Source of the DNA: Lomentospora prolificans
Lineage: Eukaryota > Ascomycota > Sordariomycetes > Microascales > Microascaceae
Assembly: GCA_029532625.1 (NCBI GenBank)
Contig: JARFXM010000008.1
Span: 248,001 to 312,000, forward strand
Reading direction: 5' to 3'
DNA length: 64,000 nt
The notes under the pieces were generated by a model, which did no database searches, was not told the origin of the DNA, and saw nothing but the letters and a program-made list of their open reading frames with translations. The position numbers and the translations under genes are program-made. Below are positions 25,495-37,309 of the stretch, in pieces (position 1 is the stretch's first letter; each line of letters opens with the position of its first letter).

Positions 25495-26782
25495 TTATCT
25501 CTGCTTGGGTTGGTTGAAAAGCTCTGGGAAGTGCTCCTTGGCGTATTGCTCGCAAGCCTTGGCGGGCTTGCCAACCTTCTGGCCAATGACCTTCCACTTG
25601 CTGTTCTCGTACTCTTTGATGGCGTTGAGGAGAGCTTGGCTCTCGTCTTCGGCAAATTCGGCGTAGTGCATATCCTTATACCAGTGCTTCTTCACACTAC
25701 CCTCGGTACGCGTGGGGAAAGTCTAGTTACACGTTAGCAGCTGAGGCTTAACGATTGTCGTAAGAAAGGACGCCAATATTTTCTCTTACCTTAGCGATCT
25801 CAGCCCAGCTCTTTCCGGCATCACGCATCTGCTTGAGCCTAAGCTCTTCCGCGGGTGTCCAGGGGGTGTTGGTACGGCTCTTCTTCACGGGCGGAGGAGT
25901 GGGAGCGGGAGCGGCCGAGTTGTCAACAGCAGACTGAGCGGGCGCGCCAGGAGGCGCCGCCTGGGGAGGGGCGGTGACCGGGGTGGGAGGGATCTGGGGC
26001 GCAGAGGTAGCCGGAGACGCGGTGGGAGGCTGAGGACGCTTGTTGCGTCGGCCACCAGCCGGGGGCGTCGGCGTGGGCTGTTGTTGCTGTTGTTGCGGAG
26101 GGCCGGGAGGAGGCTGCGGTACGCTCATGGGAGGCTGCACCGGAGGGGGATGATGAGGCTGACCAGGCTGAGGTTGGCCATATGGAGGGAAGTCCATACG
26201 CTCGTTGCGACCCCTCATGTCTTGAGGCTGGTACGTATGAGACGGTGCGCTAGACAGGCAACATCGATTAGCAGCAGTTCGAAACTGAAACAACCGGAAT
26301 TTGCGGCAACGATTGCGTCACTAGGCAGCGTCGAGACCTTCATCAGAAGCTCCCCGCGTCCCTTGCACTCTCAAAGCCTGCCACCCGCTCATGCGAGTGT
26401 TCTAGTTGAGAAGATGCTTGCTTATATAAGATGCGATGCGAGCCTCAAGGTCTCGAAGTGCAGCCATCTCCCTCTTTAACCAGAGAGAAGATGTGCGGAC
26501 ACGAACGTGACTGATCTAGGTCCTTCGCCGTCATTGTCGAGGCTTCGTGGCACATAACGCAGACCGGGCAGCCAAGCAGATGACGGGCAAGCGGGGTGGT
26601 TGGAGGAGTACATCGGGTACATGCAAGGCGATGTACCTGGATTGTTCATAGAGGGGCCAACGGCGGGTGAAGTAAAGAGGAAACACAAGGGTGTGTGGTA
26701 CTTACTGCATCTCATTTTGATGAGTGTTGGAGTTGCTGAAGTACGTGAGGTCCGGTACGGGACCAACCTGCCACTGCTGCAT
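25495..26782 (-). CDS. Myb/SANT-like DNA-binding protein with proline/glutamine-rich N-terminus
   Basis: Exons 26782..26706, 26249..25790 and 25722..25495 join in phase (254 residues). The N-terminus (MQQWQVGPVPDLTYF) is followed by a long Pro/Gln-rich, probably disordered stretch with a Q run (about residues 70-80). The C-terminal third has two Myb/SANT-type helical repeats: TPWTPAEELRLKQMRDAGKSWAEIAK crosses the second splice site into a basic KKHWYKDM helix, then ESQALLNAIKEYENSKWKVIGQKVGK. Only short cores are quoted here. The tryptophan spacing suits a Myb fold, suggesting a nuclear transcription regulator; targets are unknown. A 5' leader intron precedes the ATG. The divergent neighbour 9.4 kb away is also Myb-like. 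Confidence 0.85.
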
Positions 26783-26785
26783 GAT

Positions 26786-27337
26786 CTGTGACGAACACAA
26801 ACATTAGTGACGATGCCAACGCAGAGATAATTTAGAACAGTTGGCGAAACCAAAGTCAGCAAGCTAACGACGCTGGAACCCGCTAGCAAGTTCACTCCCC
26901 GTCTTTCGGGCATGTTTCGCCCCTCCCGTTTGCCTGGTAGCCCCAGATCGCTGTCGGATAACCCATCGTGGATTTCGCGGGAAAACGAGGGGCTCAAAGC
27001 GTGGCAATGAACGCCCAGGCCTCAAACTGGAGGGAAGCCGGATGCATGGCAGCAGAGCTAACCCAGGCGACAAGCTAGGCCGGATGCCGAGAGCGAGATG
27101 CGAAGCATGTGAAGCTTCGCGGCTCTGTTCGGCTAGCAGACAAGGGAAGGAAACGGGCAGAAAAAGCCCCCGGGGAAGAGATCTCGAGCGCGAACCCAAA
27201 AGGAAAAATAAAATAACAAACGAAGAAAAAGCGAACGACGCAAGATGACAAGTTACTGGCAGCAACCAGCTCGCGCGTCGGTGCCAACAAGACGCGACTG
27301 TGTTCGCAGACAAGAAACGAGAAGGGATTTTACTTAC
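26786..27337 (-). other. Probable 552-nt intron in the 5' leader of the Myb/SANT-like gene
   Basis: Immediately upstream of the start codon at 26782 the minus strand reads CACTAATG, a pyrimidine-rich stretch, then TCACAG/ATCATG, a textbook fungal branch site and acceptor. A matching GTAAGTAAA donor is found at 27337. The upstream exon has no in-frame ATG, so this would be an untranslated-leader intron. Confidence 0.5.
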
Positions 27338-30300
27338 GGGCGATGTATTTTTGAACTAGGGTGGGAAAGTTGCGTGTGTCAAAAGGAGGTGGATGATGTA
27401 GCGACCTCGCGATTTTTTGGGGGGGGGGAACGCGACGACGGGTAACTCAAAAAGACGATACACGAAAGACCAAGGTCCTTTTCAGGCTGGTAAGAGGTAG
27501 AGGATGTGGGCTTGCTTAGGCGTGGACCTTGACAGGAAGAACCAAAATGCAAACCCTGAAAGTACCTTGGCTGGAAAAGAGGAGTGACGAGGGAACCTCG
27601 CGCGAGTGACCTGCGGCTGCGTGCTGGAATCTACTCGAGGCTGGTCCTTGTGGAGACGGCGAAAAAGTAGCTTGTGGGACAGGGCCTCCAAACTGGACTA
27701 CTCGCGAATTGTACTAGGTGTCGAAAGCGCGATGCTTGGAGGGGAAATGATCGAGCGTACTGCGCGAGCCGACGATTGTTAAAAACTTGAGTCCGCGATG
27801 ATGGAAAGGGAAAAAAGGAGACTAAGAATGGATGATGATGGGAACGTTCGGGTCGAGGCCAAACGCGAACAAGAGAAAGAGGAGAGTTGATGGGTGTGGC
27901 GATGGTAACATGGTACCTCGGAAGCAGATAGGTGGAAGGGAAAGTTGAGGGTACCAGAAACCTTTGAGGAAGCACCGGGAAGGGCCAACCCGCAGGAAAA
28001 AAGTCGGCGGCTGGGAAGGGGGAAGAGGCGGAGGGCAATTACGTGTTTGGATGGCGTACCTGCTCAATTTGACAACTAATTACCTGTTGATTGCGACTGG
28101 CTTGCTGGAATGAGCGCCCCTTAGTATTTGGCGCTGTACGAGGCAAAGCGGGTGAAGCTGTCGGCTTTGAGAATTGTGAGAAAATGTCAACCTCAAAAAT
28201 TGAAGCTCAAGCCCGAACCTTGTGATGCCAAAATTGACGTGACTCGCACGGGAAGTGAGCTCGAAAGCGCGTATCAGAGGACGAGTACTCGAGTGGACTG
28301 GACTTGTATGTACGCTCGTTGGACGTCAAGTTCCCTGATGTACTTTGATCTGAAGTATCTCGCCTTTCCCTGGTTCTCTGGGTTGATGTTTAAAAATTCC
28401 CAATGTCCCTTTTTTGGTGAGGTCCAAAATGGAAAGAGGGGGGATTCAAAGAGACGAGGAGAAAGGAAACACAGACACTTTGAGTGGAGGTAGCCAGAAC
28501 GTTGAGGGAAACGGCAAAGTGATGGAGAGAAAGGGAAAAAGAGAGAAAAGGGGGGGTGTGTGCTTCCCCTGTTGCGAGGTACAAACCCTTTGTACAAATA
28601 CTTTCGTCCAGCCATCACTCGTGTCCCTGGTCACGTCAGACGCTGGCCTGACCCGTGACTTCTGGCCCGCTCTACCGTCACTTCAGCCAATAAGCACCGC
28701 GTAGCACAGCCCACTAAGTGGGTCAGAGTAGAGAGGCAAATTTCGATTCGCCGCCTTCATTGGTTGGTTTCAAGGAACGAAGGCAAAGTCTCGCGCCGTA
28801 ATGTACATGATTCCGACGTACCGCCGCTCCTTAGCCAGTCAGAGAGCTCAGAGGCGAGGAAGCCAGGGAAGGTGAGCCCGTCTCTCCCTGCGGATTAACC
28901 GATGATAGCCCTATCTTTCTTGGAAGAGCGCAACGATTTTGCGCTCTTTTGCCCCCCTCCCTTATATTACTTAAGCTGTGTCCTTTTGCCTTATCAATAG
29001 GGAGCAAAGTGCCAGGATATGCCTCGCCACGAAAATGCCGCCAATGTCAGGCCAATGGCACGCAATCGGTCTCCGGGGAAGAGGGAGGTGAGACGATGAC
29101 GATTTCTTGAGCTTGACGAACCCTGTTCGGTCTGGGTTTCATCAGGTGCTCGCCGATTGAATGTCTTTTCCCTTGCATTGTGTGCTAAGCTGGAATTAGC
29201 TCGGTACTCAACCTAAGTATCGAGAACAAAGCATCGACCCAGCTTCTGTACTCTCTTAATTGTATCCCTACTTACACAGTGGCCCTTTTTTGATAAAGAC
29301 ACTGTATCACTTTCAACGAAGGAAATATCAGGTCATCCGAAAAAAGGCTCGAAGCAGGCGAAGGCGGATCCATTTGGTGCAGTGTTCGCTCAGAGCGTCA
29401 GGCACACTGATCGCCAACAGAATTCCTCGAAGGTACGCTTCGAGAAAGGAAGCTGCGGGACCGCGCCGCGAACCCGCAAACCGCTGCCGCGACATTTCTA
29501 TCTCAACTCACTTCGATATCGACGTCGGCGGATGCCAAGACACACTGGTGACTTTGCCAGCTCGGGTTCTTCTACATCTGCAATGTTCAGAGGGCAGGGG
29601 TGTAACGAGACCAAAGTACCGAGACTCACGAGGCTCGCGAGCAAATGTTACGGAGCATTTTTTAGTGGGAGGGCTGCACAATAATAGTGACTGGGTCGAA
29701 GCTAGGGGACGCACGATGTACTATACTTTTGACACGTCAAGAGGAAAAACCTGGGAATGAAGTGGTTCCCAATCTATAATACAGCCCTATAACCATTGAG
29801 ACGACGACCTTATTTACGCTACAACTGTACAATAGCTGTACTTCGATCTCGAGTACATAACACTACATCGATCATCTTTTCCACGATGGGTCTGATTCGC
29901 TGCAGGTACAGAAAGAGGAAGGAGGGTCCCTGGCTTGTCCGGAGAGGCCCCTCGTTACAAGTCACCATCCTAACCTCTTCGCAACCAGGGCGCGGTCGCC
30001 AACTCTGATCAGTTTTAAATCCCACGGTTTCCCACGGTTAACAGCCCGGTCCCCGCCCCGACAAAATGATGCAGCGTGAAGGGATGGCATCGCCGGACTC
30101 ACACGCCCAGTATCGGATGAGATCGGCTTTCGGTCCTTGGTCGAGCCGTATCCATCATCCTCCTCGCCGTGGCTCAGTCTCCCATCTCCAGAAATAGAAG
30201 GCGGGCGTATCGATCTGTACGAAGTAAGATCCCTATACAAAGTCCACTTCCTATGGCCCCTCTCCCGCGCCAAGACAATACGACCAGACCAAATCACCAA

Positions 30301-33300
30301 CATCCGTAGGATGATCATAGACTGGGCCTTTCCACACGGTGGAAAAGAAATATTCCCAAGATAACACCAAAAATTTCGGGGTCCTAAGCTTTCTATCACA
30401 GGGGCCAATACATGTATGCGCGCTGTCTCCAAACAGCTTCCTGATTCAGGTAAATAGCGCAGCTCTCCTGTTCGGGAACTCTATTCATGCGCCTCTTTGC
30501 CGAGAGTCGATCATGACGAGGGAACGAAACACTGCAGGTCACAGGCTATCGGCATCGAGGTCACAGGCCAACAGCCTTGGTTTGAGAATCGGATTCTCTA
30601 CGATCGGCCTTGGATGGTCAGAAATTGAGTGGCTTTGCTGTGAGCTGAAGGAGAAAGCTTTAGAGAGTCCTCATCGAGGAATGTACAGAAATTTGGCGTC
30701 TGGGTTGGGCCTGGGGTAAAATTACTCTGCTTTTCACTCTCCTAGATGGCATATGGATAGCACGACTAAAGACCACATGTCGATATTTCCTGGACCCTTG
30801 GACGTCTTCGCTCTGCGGATTTCCATTTTCATCTCCCTCGGCACCGAGTTTTGCCTCTCAAAGGCACACCGAAGGCTGTATCCAGGTGAAAACATCTTTC
30901 GGATGCATATACAGGAGAGATTGGATGAAGACTGTTCCAAGCTGGGCGCTTGCCCAGTGCAGAAGAAGACCAGTAAAATAATCGACTCACTTTCTCTCGG
31001 GATCCCTGGTTTGCTCATTTCCCTGAGAGAAGATCTTGTTGCCATGCGTTGCCATGCGATTATGGTAGAGTCTAGAGGAAAGGCAAATCAAAAGAGCGAG
31101 TTCGCTAATGCCATAGGTGGGATGAGTGGTCGATGATCATCGAAAGGATTGGCAGACTGTTCGGTTGTTCCAGCTTCCGGTGATCTTAATCCACCATTTC
31201 CCGATGGGACGAGGACCACGACTCCTGGCTCCGTCTTGTATACGGATGCCATCCCATTGCGATTCGCATCGCGTGGTAAGACTGGCATGATGATTCCACA
31301 AACGTATTGCCCCGAAAGTCCTACTCTGGTATAAACTCCTCACACCAGAAATCTAGCTGGGAATCGAGTCTACTAAGCGGCCGAATCACAAGAGAGAGGG
31401 GAGTAGGAAACAGAAACATAATATGTGGAGGTACACAAGGCCATGGGCACTCGCAGATGGAGGAGGAAGCGGATAGTCGATCCGCCGAAAGTAAGAGGCC
31501 ATCCGTCTGGGCGCTTATACTGTCCGAACGCCCAGTTACTTCGTAGCTAGCTACACAAGAGACATTCACCCCAAAACAAAGTCAATGGAGCCGGAGCGGC
31601 ATTGCATGAGACTCGAGGGAACGATGGCTAAACAGAGTGTGTTTGGTGTTATTGGAGAGCGGCGGATCATAGGTAAACAGCGCGGAGGATGCTCGCTCGC
31701 TCATGATTTCTCAATCACCCGCACCTTCTCAAGATAATGCCTCAGTTGAAACTCGTAGATACATGCATCAATCGCTTCGACCTCGTTTTGAGACATGCTG
31801 CCAAACGTGCGTACTGAAGCGAGCTAGGAAACAAGGTCGTATCTGTTTGCTGGGCGCCGGGAGTTTGGTTTCGAAGCAAGGCACAATGTTTAGAGACTGC
31901 CACATTTACCCAGTCTAGCCCAAAGGCCAAATCCAATACGCAACGACCTAGAGCCCCTGGACATGACAGGGACATGCACTGTTGTGTAGGGGATTATAGA
32001 CCACTGAGCCGAGCGCGAAGGAGCGTATGCACGCAAGGCAAGGGGCTGGAGGGTGGCCGCTGGGAGGCGCCAGCATGCAAGGAATTCACACCAGGGAGCG
32101 CACAGAAAATTTTGTTTCGTGAGGCGCTGGGTTGTGGGCGCTATCGTGTTTCTCTCGGAGCCGCCCTCCACAAGCAGAAGGGATGATGGGTCGAGGGCTA
32201 ACCCGAGGGGGTCAGCAGTGGGAAAATGGCTGGTCTGACCTATTTCGTAGCCAGCACGGCTGGCCATTCAGGGTGGGATGCAGCCTGTGAGAGAGTTCAA
32301 AGGTGCAGAGGAGGTCAGAGAATTCGCTATCATGGGTGCATGAAGGATGGCGAACCCAAGACCACGGTCGCTGATACTAGGTGAAATTGCACCAGCGTCT
32401 TAGCGAGTTTCAAGGGATGGGGTTCCAGGGGAGGTTGACAAAGAAACGGTCTCTGGATGCAAAGCTTAATGGCAAGGGCAAGGGACTAAGGATGCACAGA
32501 TCCACAGTGGGGTCACAGCACAGGCGCAAAAAGGTATTTTCGGGTCCGAAGTCCGCCTGCAAGGTACAAGGAAGAAGGAAGGAAAAAGGCCAAGAGATCT
32601 TGACATCAACTCACTGGATGTGGGGATGGCCAAGCATCAATTGACAACATGCACCTTCCCTCTAGGCTAAACCCCAAAAAGATTTCATGGGAGATACACG
32701 GAAGGTACTCCCCACAGAGAATGGAGACGCCATTAACACCTCTGTCGTGTGCACGTAAGGTCTGTTTTCGCATAGTGAAGCTGATTGGAAAGAGGGGTTG
32801 GGTGATGGCGGGGAAAACGAGCATGAAGATCCGCATTCTACCCTGTACCGTCCCTTGATGGCAAGAGCGATCGCCCCCTCACCGCGCTGTGCTAGACAAT
32901 GAGATGAGCAGAGAGCAAAGACTTAGGAGCAATACCAGGAGCTAAAGGTGATCATAAGTCAGAGACACTACTAGTTGCCTCGGCGTTCCCGTTTGTTCTC
33001 GAAGAAATAGAAGGGATAACCCAGAGATCAGTGATGGGCGAAGTCAGACATTGAGAGGAGTTGCGTTTGGTAGTTACTACTCGCGATAGTTCCCCAATTA
33101 TGAGTGTTGCTGCAGCTAGGGCCTTGGCAAGGATCGAGGTGAGGGTATGCGAGTGACAGCTCCAAAGCTTCGGTCTCTTGATGCTTCGTCTTCATCTAAA
33201 TCCCCGCGCTTCTCCAACTCCAGCAGAGTTTCCAAGTTGCTGGCGTGAGACTTGAGGCTACCGCATGAGGTGTATGGATGAAATGTTGCTACAAACTAGC

Positions 33301-36186
33301 GCTGTCTCATCAAATCTTCAAGCCACGAGTAGCAAGTTCTTGGAGAGGATGGTCAGTCGGCGCTGTTGACCTAGTAACAAGCCTCCCATAGCGATACCAT
33401 GCCATTCCATTCATTACAGGTGGTCGAGTTTCATACAAATGCTAAACCGCTTGCTATTATTGACCCGTCTAGCCATGGTTTTGACCGTCACAATGACCGC
33501 GGGGAAGAAACAGACTCTTGTTTCGACGACCGCAACTTCGAACCAAACAGGGATTTGCAGATTCCTGTATCAGAATGTGTAGAGATTGGACGGGTACGCA
33601 AGCGCCAAGTACCATTGGCACTAAATCGGCACGTTTGCGGGACCCGTCTCAGTTGTATCATTTATGTATGTGCAAATCAGGGGAAAGGGTCCCATTGACC
33701 AATGATATCGCCGCCCATGCTGACAAGCGCGTTTCTGGAACACAAGAAGCAGCAGCCGCACGCCCCACTCTTCCCAACGTCAACTCATCAGACACTGCAA
33801 CTTTCAAAACCGGAGCCGAGCCCTGACGGACCCCTTCCATATCAAAATAGACTCGGGCTCTTGCACTAACGCGGCCTACGAAGCACACCGCCAGGCCAGT
33901 AGAGCCAGCAATGCCGTTGAGCAACAGGCGCTGAACACTGAGCCTCGAGATATTTTCGCCCCAAATCCCGCTTTTCCTTGTTCTTGGATGCGATGCCAAG
34001 CCATGGTGGCTCTGCACCCTCCGTCTCCAACACCTTTTACCTTTTCTCCTTGAGTGATCCACCTTGCTCGCCTCATCGCCTTATCACCCCATCGCCTCGT
34101 TCTCCAGCGGAAAGTCTCGTCAACCATCAGAAAAAATAGGCTTGTTTAGTTTCTTTTGATTCATGGTGTTTAATATTGAGGCGCCAACTCTTTTGTCGTT
34201 CTCTTCGCCTCTGCCCCGCCCCCCCTTCTCCTCATCTATAGTTCACAGGCTGAGAGATTTAGGCCTTTCGAAACGAGGCCTCATATCGCCCACGTTCCAG
34301 ATGGGGTCGCAGATGGCCCTGGAACCCGGCTCAATCTCAGTGGATTTCTACTTCCCCCAGTGAAGAGCAAGTGGAGAAAGGGTACAGCGAGCAGAGCATT
34401 GTTTCCTGAGCAGTACCTGTACTATTCTGGTGGGCACCCAACGCGAAGTAAATAGCCTTCAGCATTGCACTCTCTATCTTGTACCCTGTTGTTGTCGAAT
34501 TTGCTCGAGTCTGCTCCAATGTCTAGTTACGCATCTACGCAACCTACACGACTACAAACCCATAACCGCCGAACTTGAATAAGCTGAGTAGTGGAGACTC
34601 GCGCACGTCCGCGCCAGCCAAGACACTCGAAGCATACAGGGTCCGTTTTACACGCAAACTATGTTCTCACAAGCCTATCTTAGAGTTTCTCATTTCGTAT
34701 CGTATTCTTGCATGCTACCGTTGTGGGCTCGGAGGATAGGCCTAATTCTCTTTGGAAAGATCCATCAACGGTTACAGAGTACGACGTTGTTGGCAGGCTG
34801 TTGGACAGTCTAATCCCTTCAAGGAGGGGGGCACTCTGGGCTCCGGCGGGTATCGACTGGCTGGATCAGACCGAAAGGTTAATGCGGCCGGTGGCCCCCT
34901 GTCATGGCCGCATACCCACTTATACAGATTGATCATTCAGGTACGCACCCTTCACGCACCCCGGCGGCCTTCAAACTTTAGCTGGCTGTCCTGCGTGGTC
35001 CTAGCATATCTGCACCCACTCTAAGTACCACCCTCTGTGCCCTAACAGACATCCCACCTCCTCCTGTCCCAGAGGTCTGTAACAAGCCTCACTTGCCCCA
35101 TCCCACGTCCTCAAGCCTGGTACCCATATCCGTACCAAAATCCCATACCCTTTCCCGTACCCATGCTGTGCATACACGATGATAAACACCCACCCCACAG
35201 TCAACCCACACACCCACTCCCCCCTGGTTCAAGGATAGACCTCATCCCGAATCTCAGAAAGGGATGTGGGAGAGGAAAGACTAGACGGGATGTGCTGCGT
35301 GGTGCTGTCTTCTCAACGATCCAGTTTCATTATATCCTTCCCTTATGCCCTCCGCCTACCTTTGCCGTCTCTTGTTTACCCTTTCTCTTCTCTTCTTCTT
35401 CTTCTTCTTTTCTCCTCCACCCCCTTGGGCTCCCATCTTCAACCCTTCAGTGTTCAAGGTTTCTTCAAGACGCTGTTGCGTTGCCTTACCTTCTTTTCTT
35501 CTTCGCAGCTAGACATTTACTTTCTTTTATTGTCCAACTGGCTTGGCTGCTTACACTCATTATATCTTCACTTCCTTCAAAATACAATTTCTTGAACATA
35601 TTCCAAGCTTGAAGCCCAATTCCTTTCTTCCACTCCCTTCTTGCGAAGATCCCTTTCTTTTCTTCTTTTCCACCCTTTTTTTTCGCTTCAACCTTTTGGT
35701 CAATTTGCGCGTTCGGTTTTCTTTTTCGTTTGTTTCCTTTCCTCCCAATCGCTTCTCTTTTTGCAGCAACCTTGGCCAAACCAGTCTAGCAGCAAATTGC
35801 CGTCAAGTTTCCATAAACCGGCCCTCAGACTATAACAGGATTCGCAACAAAGAGCCCGCTCCTGGGAAGAGACGATACATCGATAAGAGACTACTCTTCG
35901 CACCCGTCTAGCTTTTTTTTTCGACCGACCCATTTAAGACACGATCTTCCTCTTTTCGATTCGTCTCGCAGCTTGGACTGTCGACCTCTTTTTTTTCTTT
36001 TTTTTTTTTTTCCCCTACAACAATTTACCACTTCCATCAGCACAGGGTTTTCCGCCTTTCCAACGTTTAACTCGGATATTCTCTCTCGCCGCGATTGCAG
36101 TGTGTGTGAAGAGAAACTTGAAATATCAGACTTATAACACCATCTTAAAACATATTCGAGAAACGAGACAGATCGTACCGGCAAAG
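27338..36186. other. Large gene-poor region between two divergent Myb-like genes
   Basis: Nearly 9 kb with stop codons in all frames. The longest frames (29260-29760, 30339-30719, 30753-31136, 31890-32267, 33658-34062) are under 170 codons and show no recognisable domain. Base composition is not strikingly AT-rich, so heavy RIP is not obvious. The last 850 nt (about 35330-36180) are strongly pyrimidine-rich with a TTC run at 35394-35412, typical of a fungal promoter/leader for the gene at 36187. The rest may be distal control sequence or noncoding transcription. Confidence 0.45.
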
Positions 36187-37309
36187 ATGGCTCCAACGAT
36201 TCCTATCGCGCCCCAGTCCGCTCCTTACACTCCAACGAGTGATGTCATGGCCCGTCGTGAGTATGGTGTTAGTAAGAACCGGAAAGCAGCCTCCACCGGT
36301 GGCGGAAGGGCTTGGAGTGAGGAAGAGGTTAGTTGTGATCTCAGTTTGGTTCCTAATGTGGAGCCGGTCTTGTATGACCGAAGCGAACTAACACGGGCTT
36401 CGTTTTGTACAGGAGCTGTACCTTCTCCAGACTCGTCTTCAAAAGATGCCTTACAAGCACATTGCAGCTCACTTGAAGAAGACCGAGCTTGCATGTCGCC
36501 TTCACTATCACCAGCTCAGCCATGGCAGCAACAGAAGGAAGCGCACAACATCGGTTTCGTCCGGCTCTTCCACTGGACACTCGCCCATTATGCCTGCTAC
36601 AGCACGATCTCCCATAGGTGAGGGTCCTACATCCCGATCGGCTTCGCCTCCGGGCAGTGCAGGAAGCTACGGCCCCGTTTCACCCGGACCTGGCGGCCTT
36701 GGTAGCGGAGTGCAGCTCCCGAGCATCATGGGGAATCATGTTTCACCCAGACTTCCCTCGATCTTGCCTAAGCCGGCCGCTATGACGCTCCCTCCGCTTA
36801 GCACATCGCCCACTCGAGGGTATCCGACACCTCTCCCGGAGCCACACAGCGCCGCTCTGCCTTCGGCTTCGCTCCCCTCGGCTACCTTCCCGCCTCTTAC
36901 GCACCCCACGACCCCGCCTCTCCGCCTTGAGTGCTCAGTCCTTCCCCCGCCTTCGGCCCGCCATGCACCACACGTCGATATGGGCCGGTTACAGGCCATC
37001 TACAGTGCCCACCGCGCCACGTTCTGGGCAGCAGTGGCCGCTGACTACGGTCCGGGCATGAGCCCCATGGCTCTCGAGCATGCTTGGAAGACTGGCGTCT
37101 GCTGCAGCCAGCACCAGGCTATGACGCCGATTTCGCCGGCTGCCAGCCCCGACAACTCGGACCGCGAAGGAAACTCCAAGGGCCACGACAAGACGAGGAT
37201 TTCTGCTATTCTCGGCATCGAAACACAACCTCGCTCTCCACAAGACCAGCATATGGTCCGCAGGATGGAGGATGAGAGGAGTATGGGTGTTATCGCTGCC
37301 CATGCTTAA
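36187..37309 (+). CDS. Myb-like (SANT) DNA-binding domain protein, putative transcription regulator
   Basis: Exons 36187..36327 and 36413..37309 join in phase 0 (donor GTTAGT, acceptor TACAG), giving 345 residues. A single Myb/SANT-like unit spans the junction at about residues 42-85: RAWSEEE at the end of exon 1 continues into ELYLLQTRLQKMPYKHIA and a recognition-helix-like ACRLHYHQLSHG followed by a basic NRRKR patch. The middle is Pro/Ser/Thr-rich and probably disordered. A conserved-looking helical segment (VDMGRLQAIYSAHRATFWAA, about 215-250) lies near the C-terminus. The protein is presumably nuclear. The leader is long and CT-rich, and the upstream intergenic region is the longest in the window, which suggests complex control (inference). 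Target genes are unknown. Confidence 0.85.

Noticed and set aside
29260..29760. 166-codon frame in the 27-36 kb gap
   Set aside because: It is arginine-rich with no recognisable domain, and its length is compatible with chance.
20095..36186. Possible RIP-mutated transposons in the gene-poor stretches
   Set aside because: By eye there is no strong AT bias, no terminal repeats and no reverse-transcriptase or transposase remnants. A dinucleotide RIP index would be needed to settle it.
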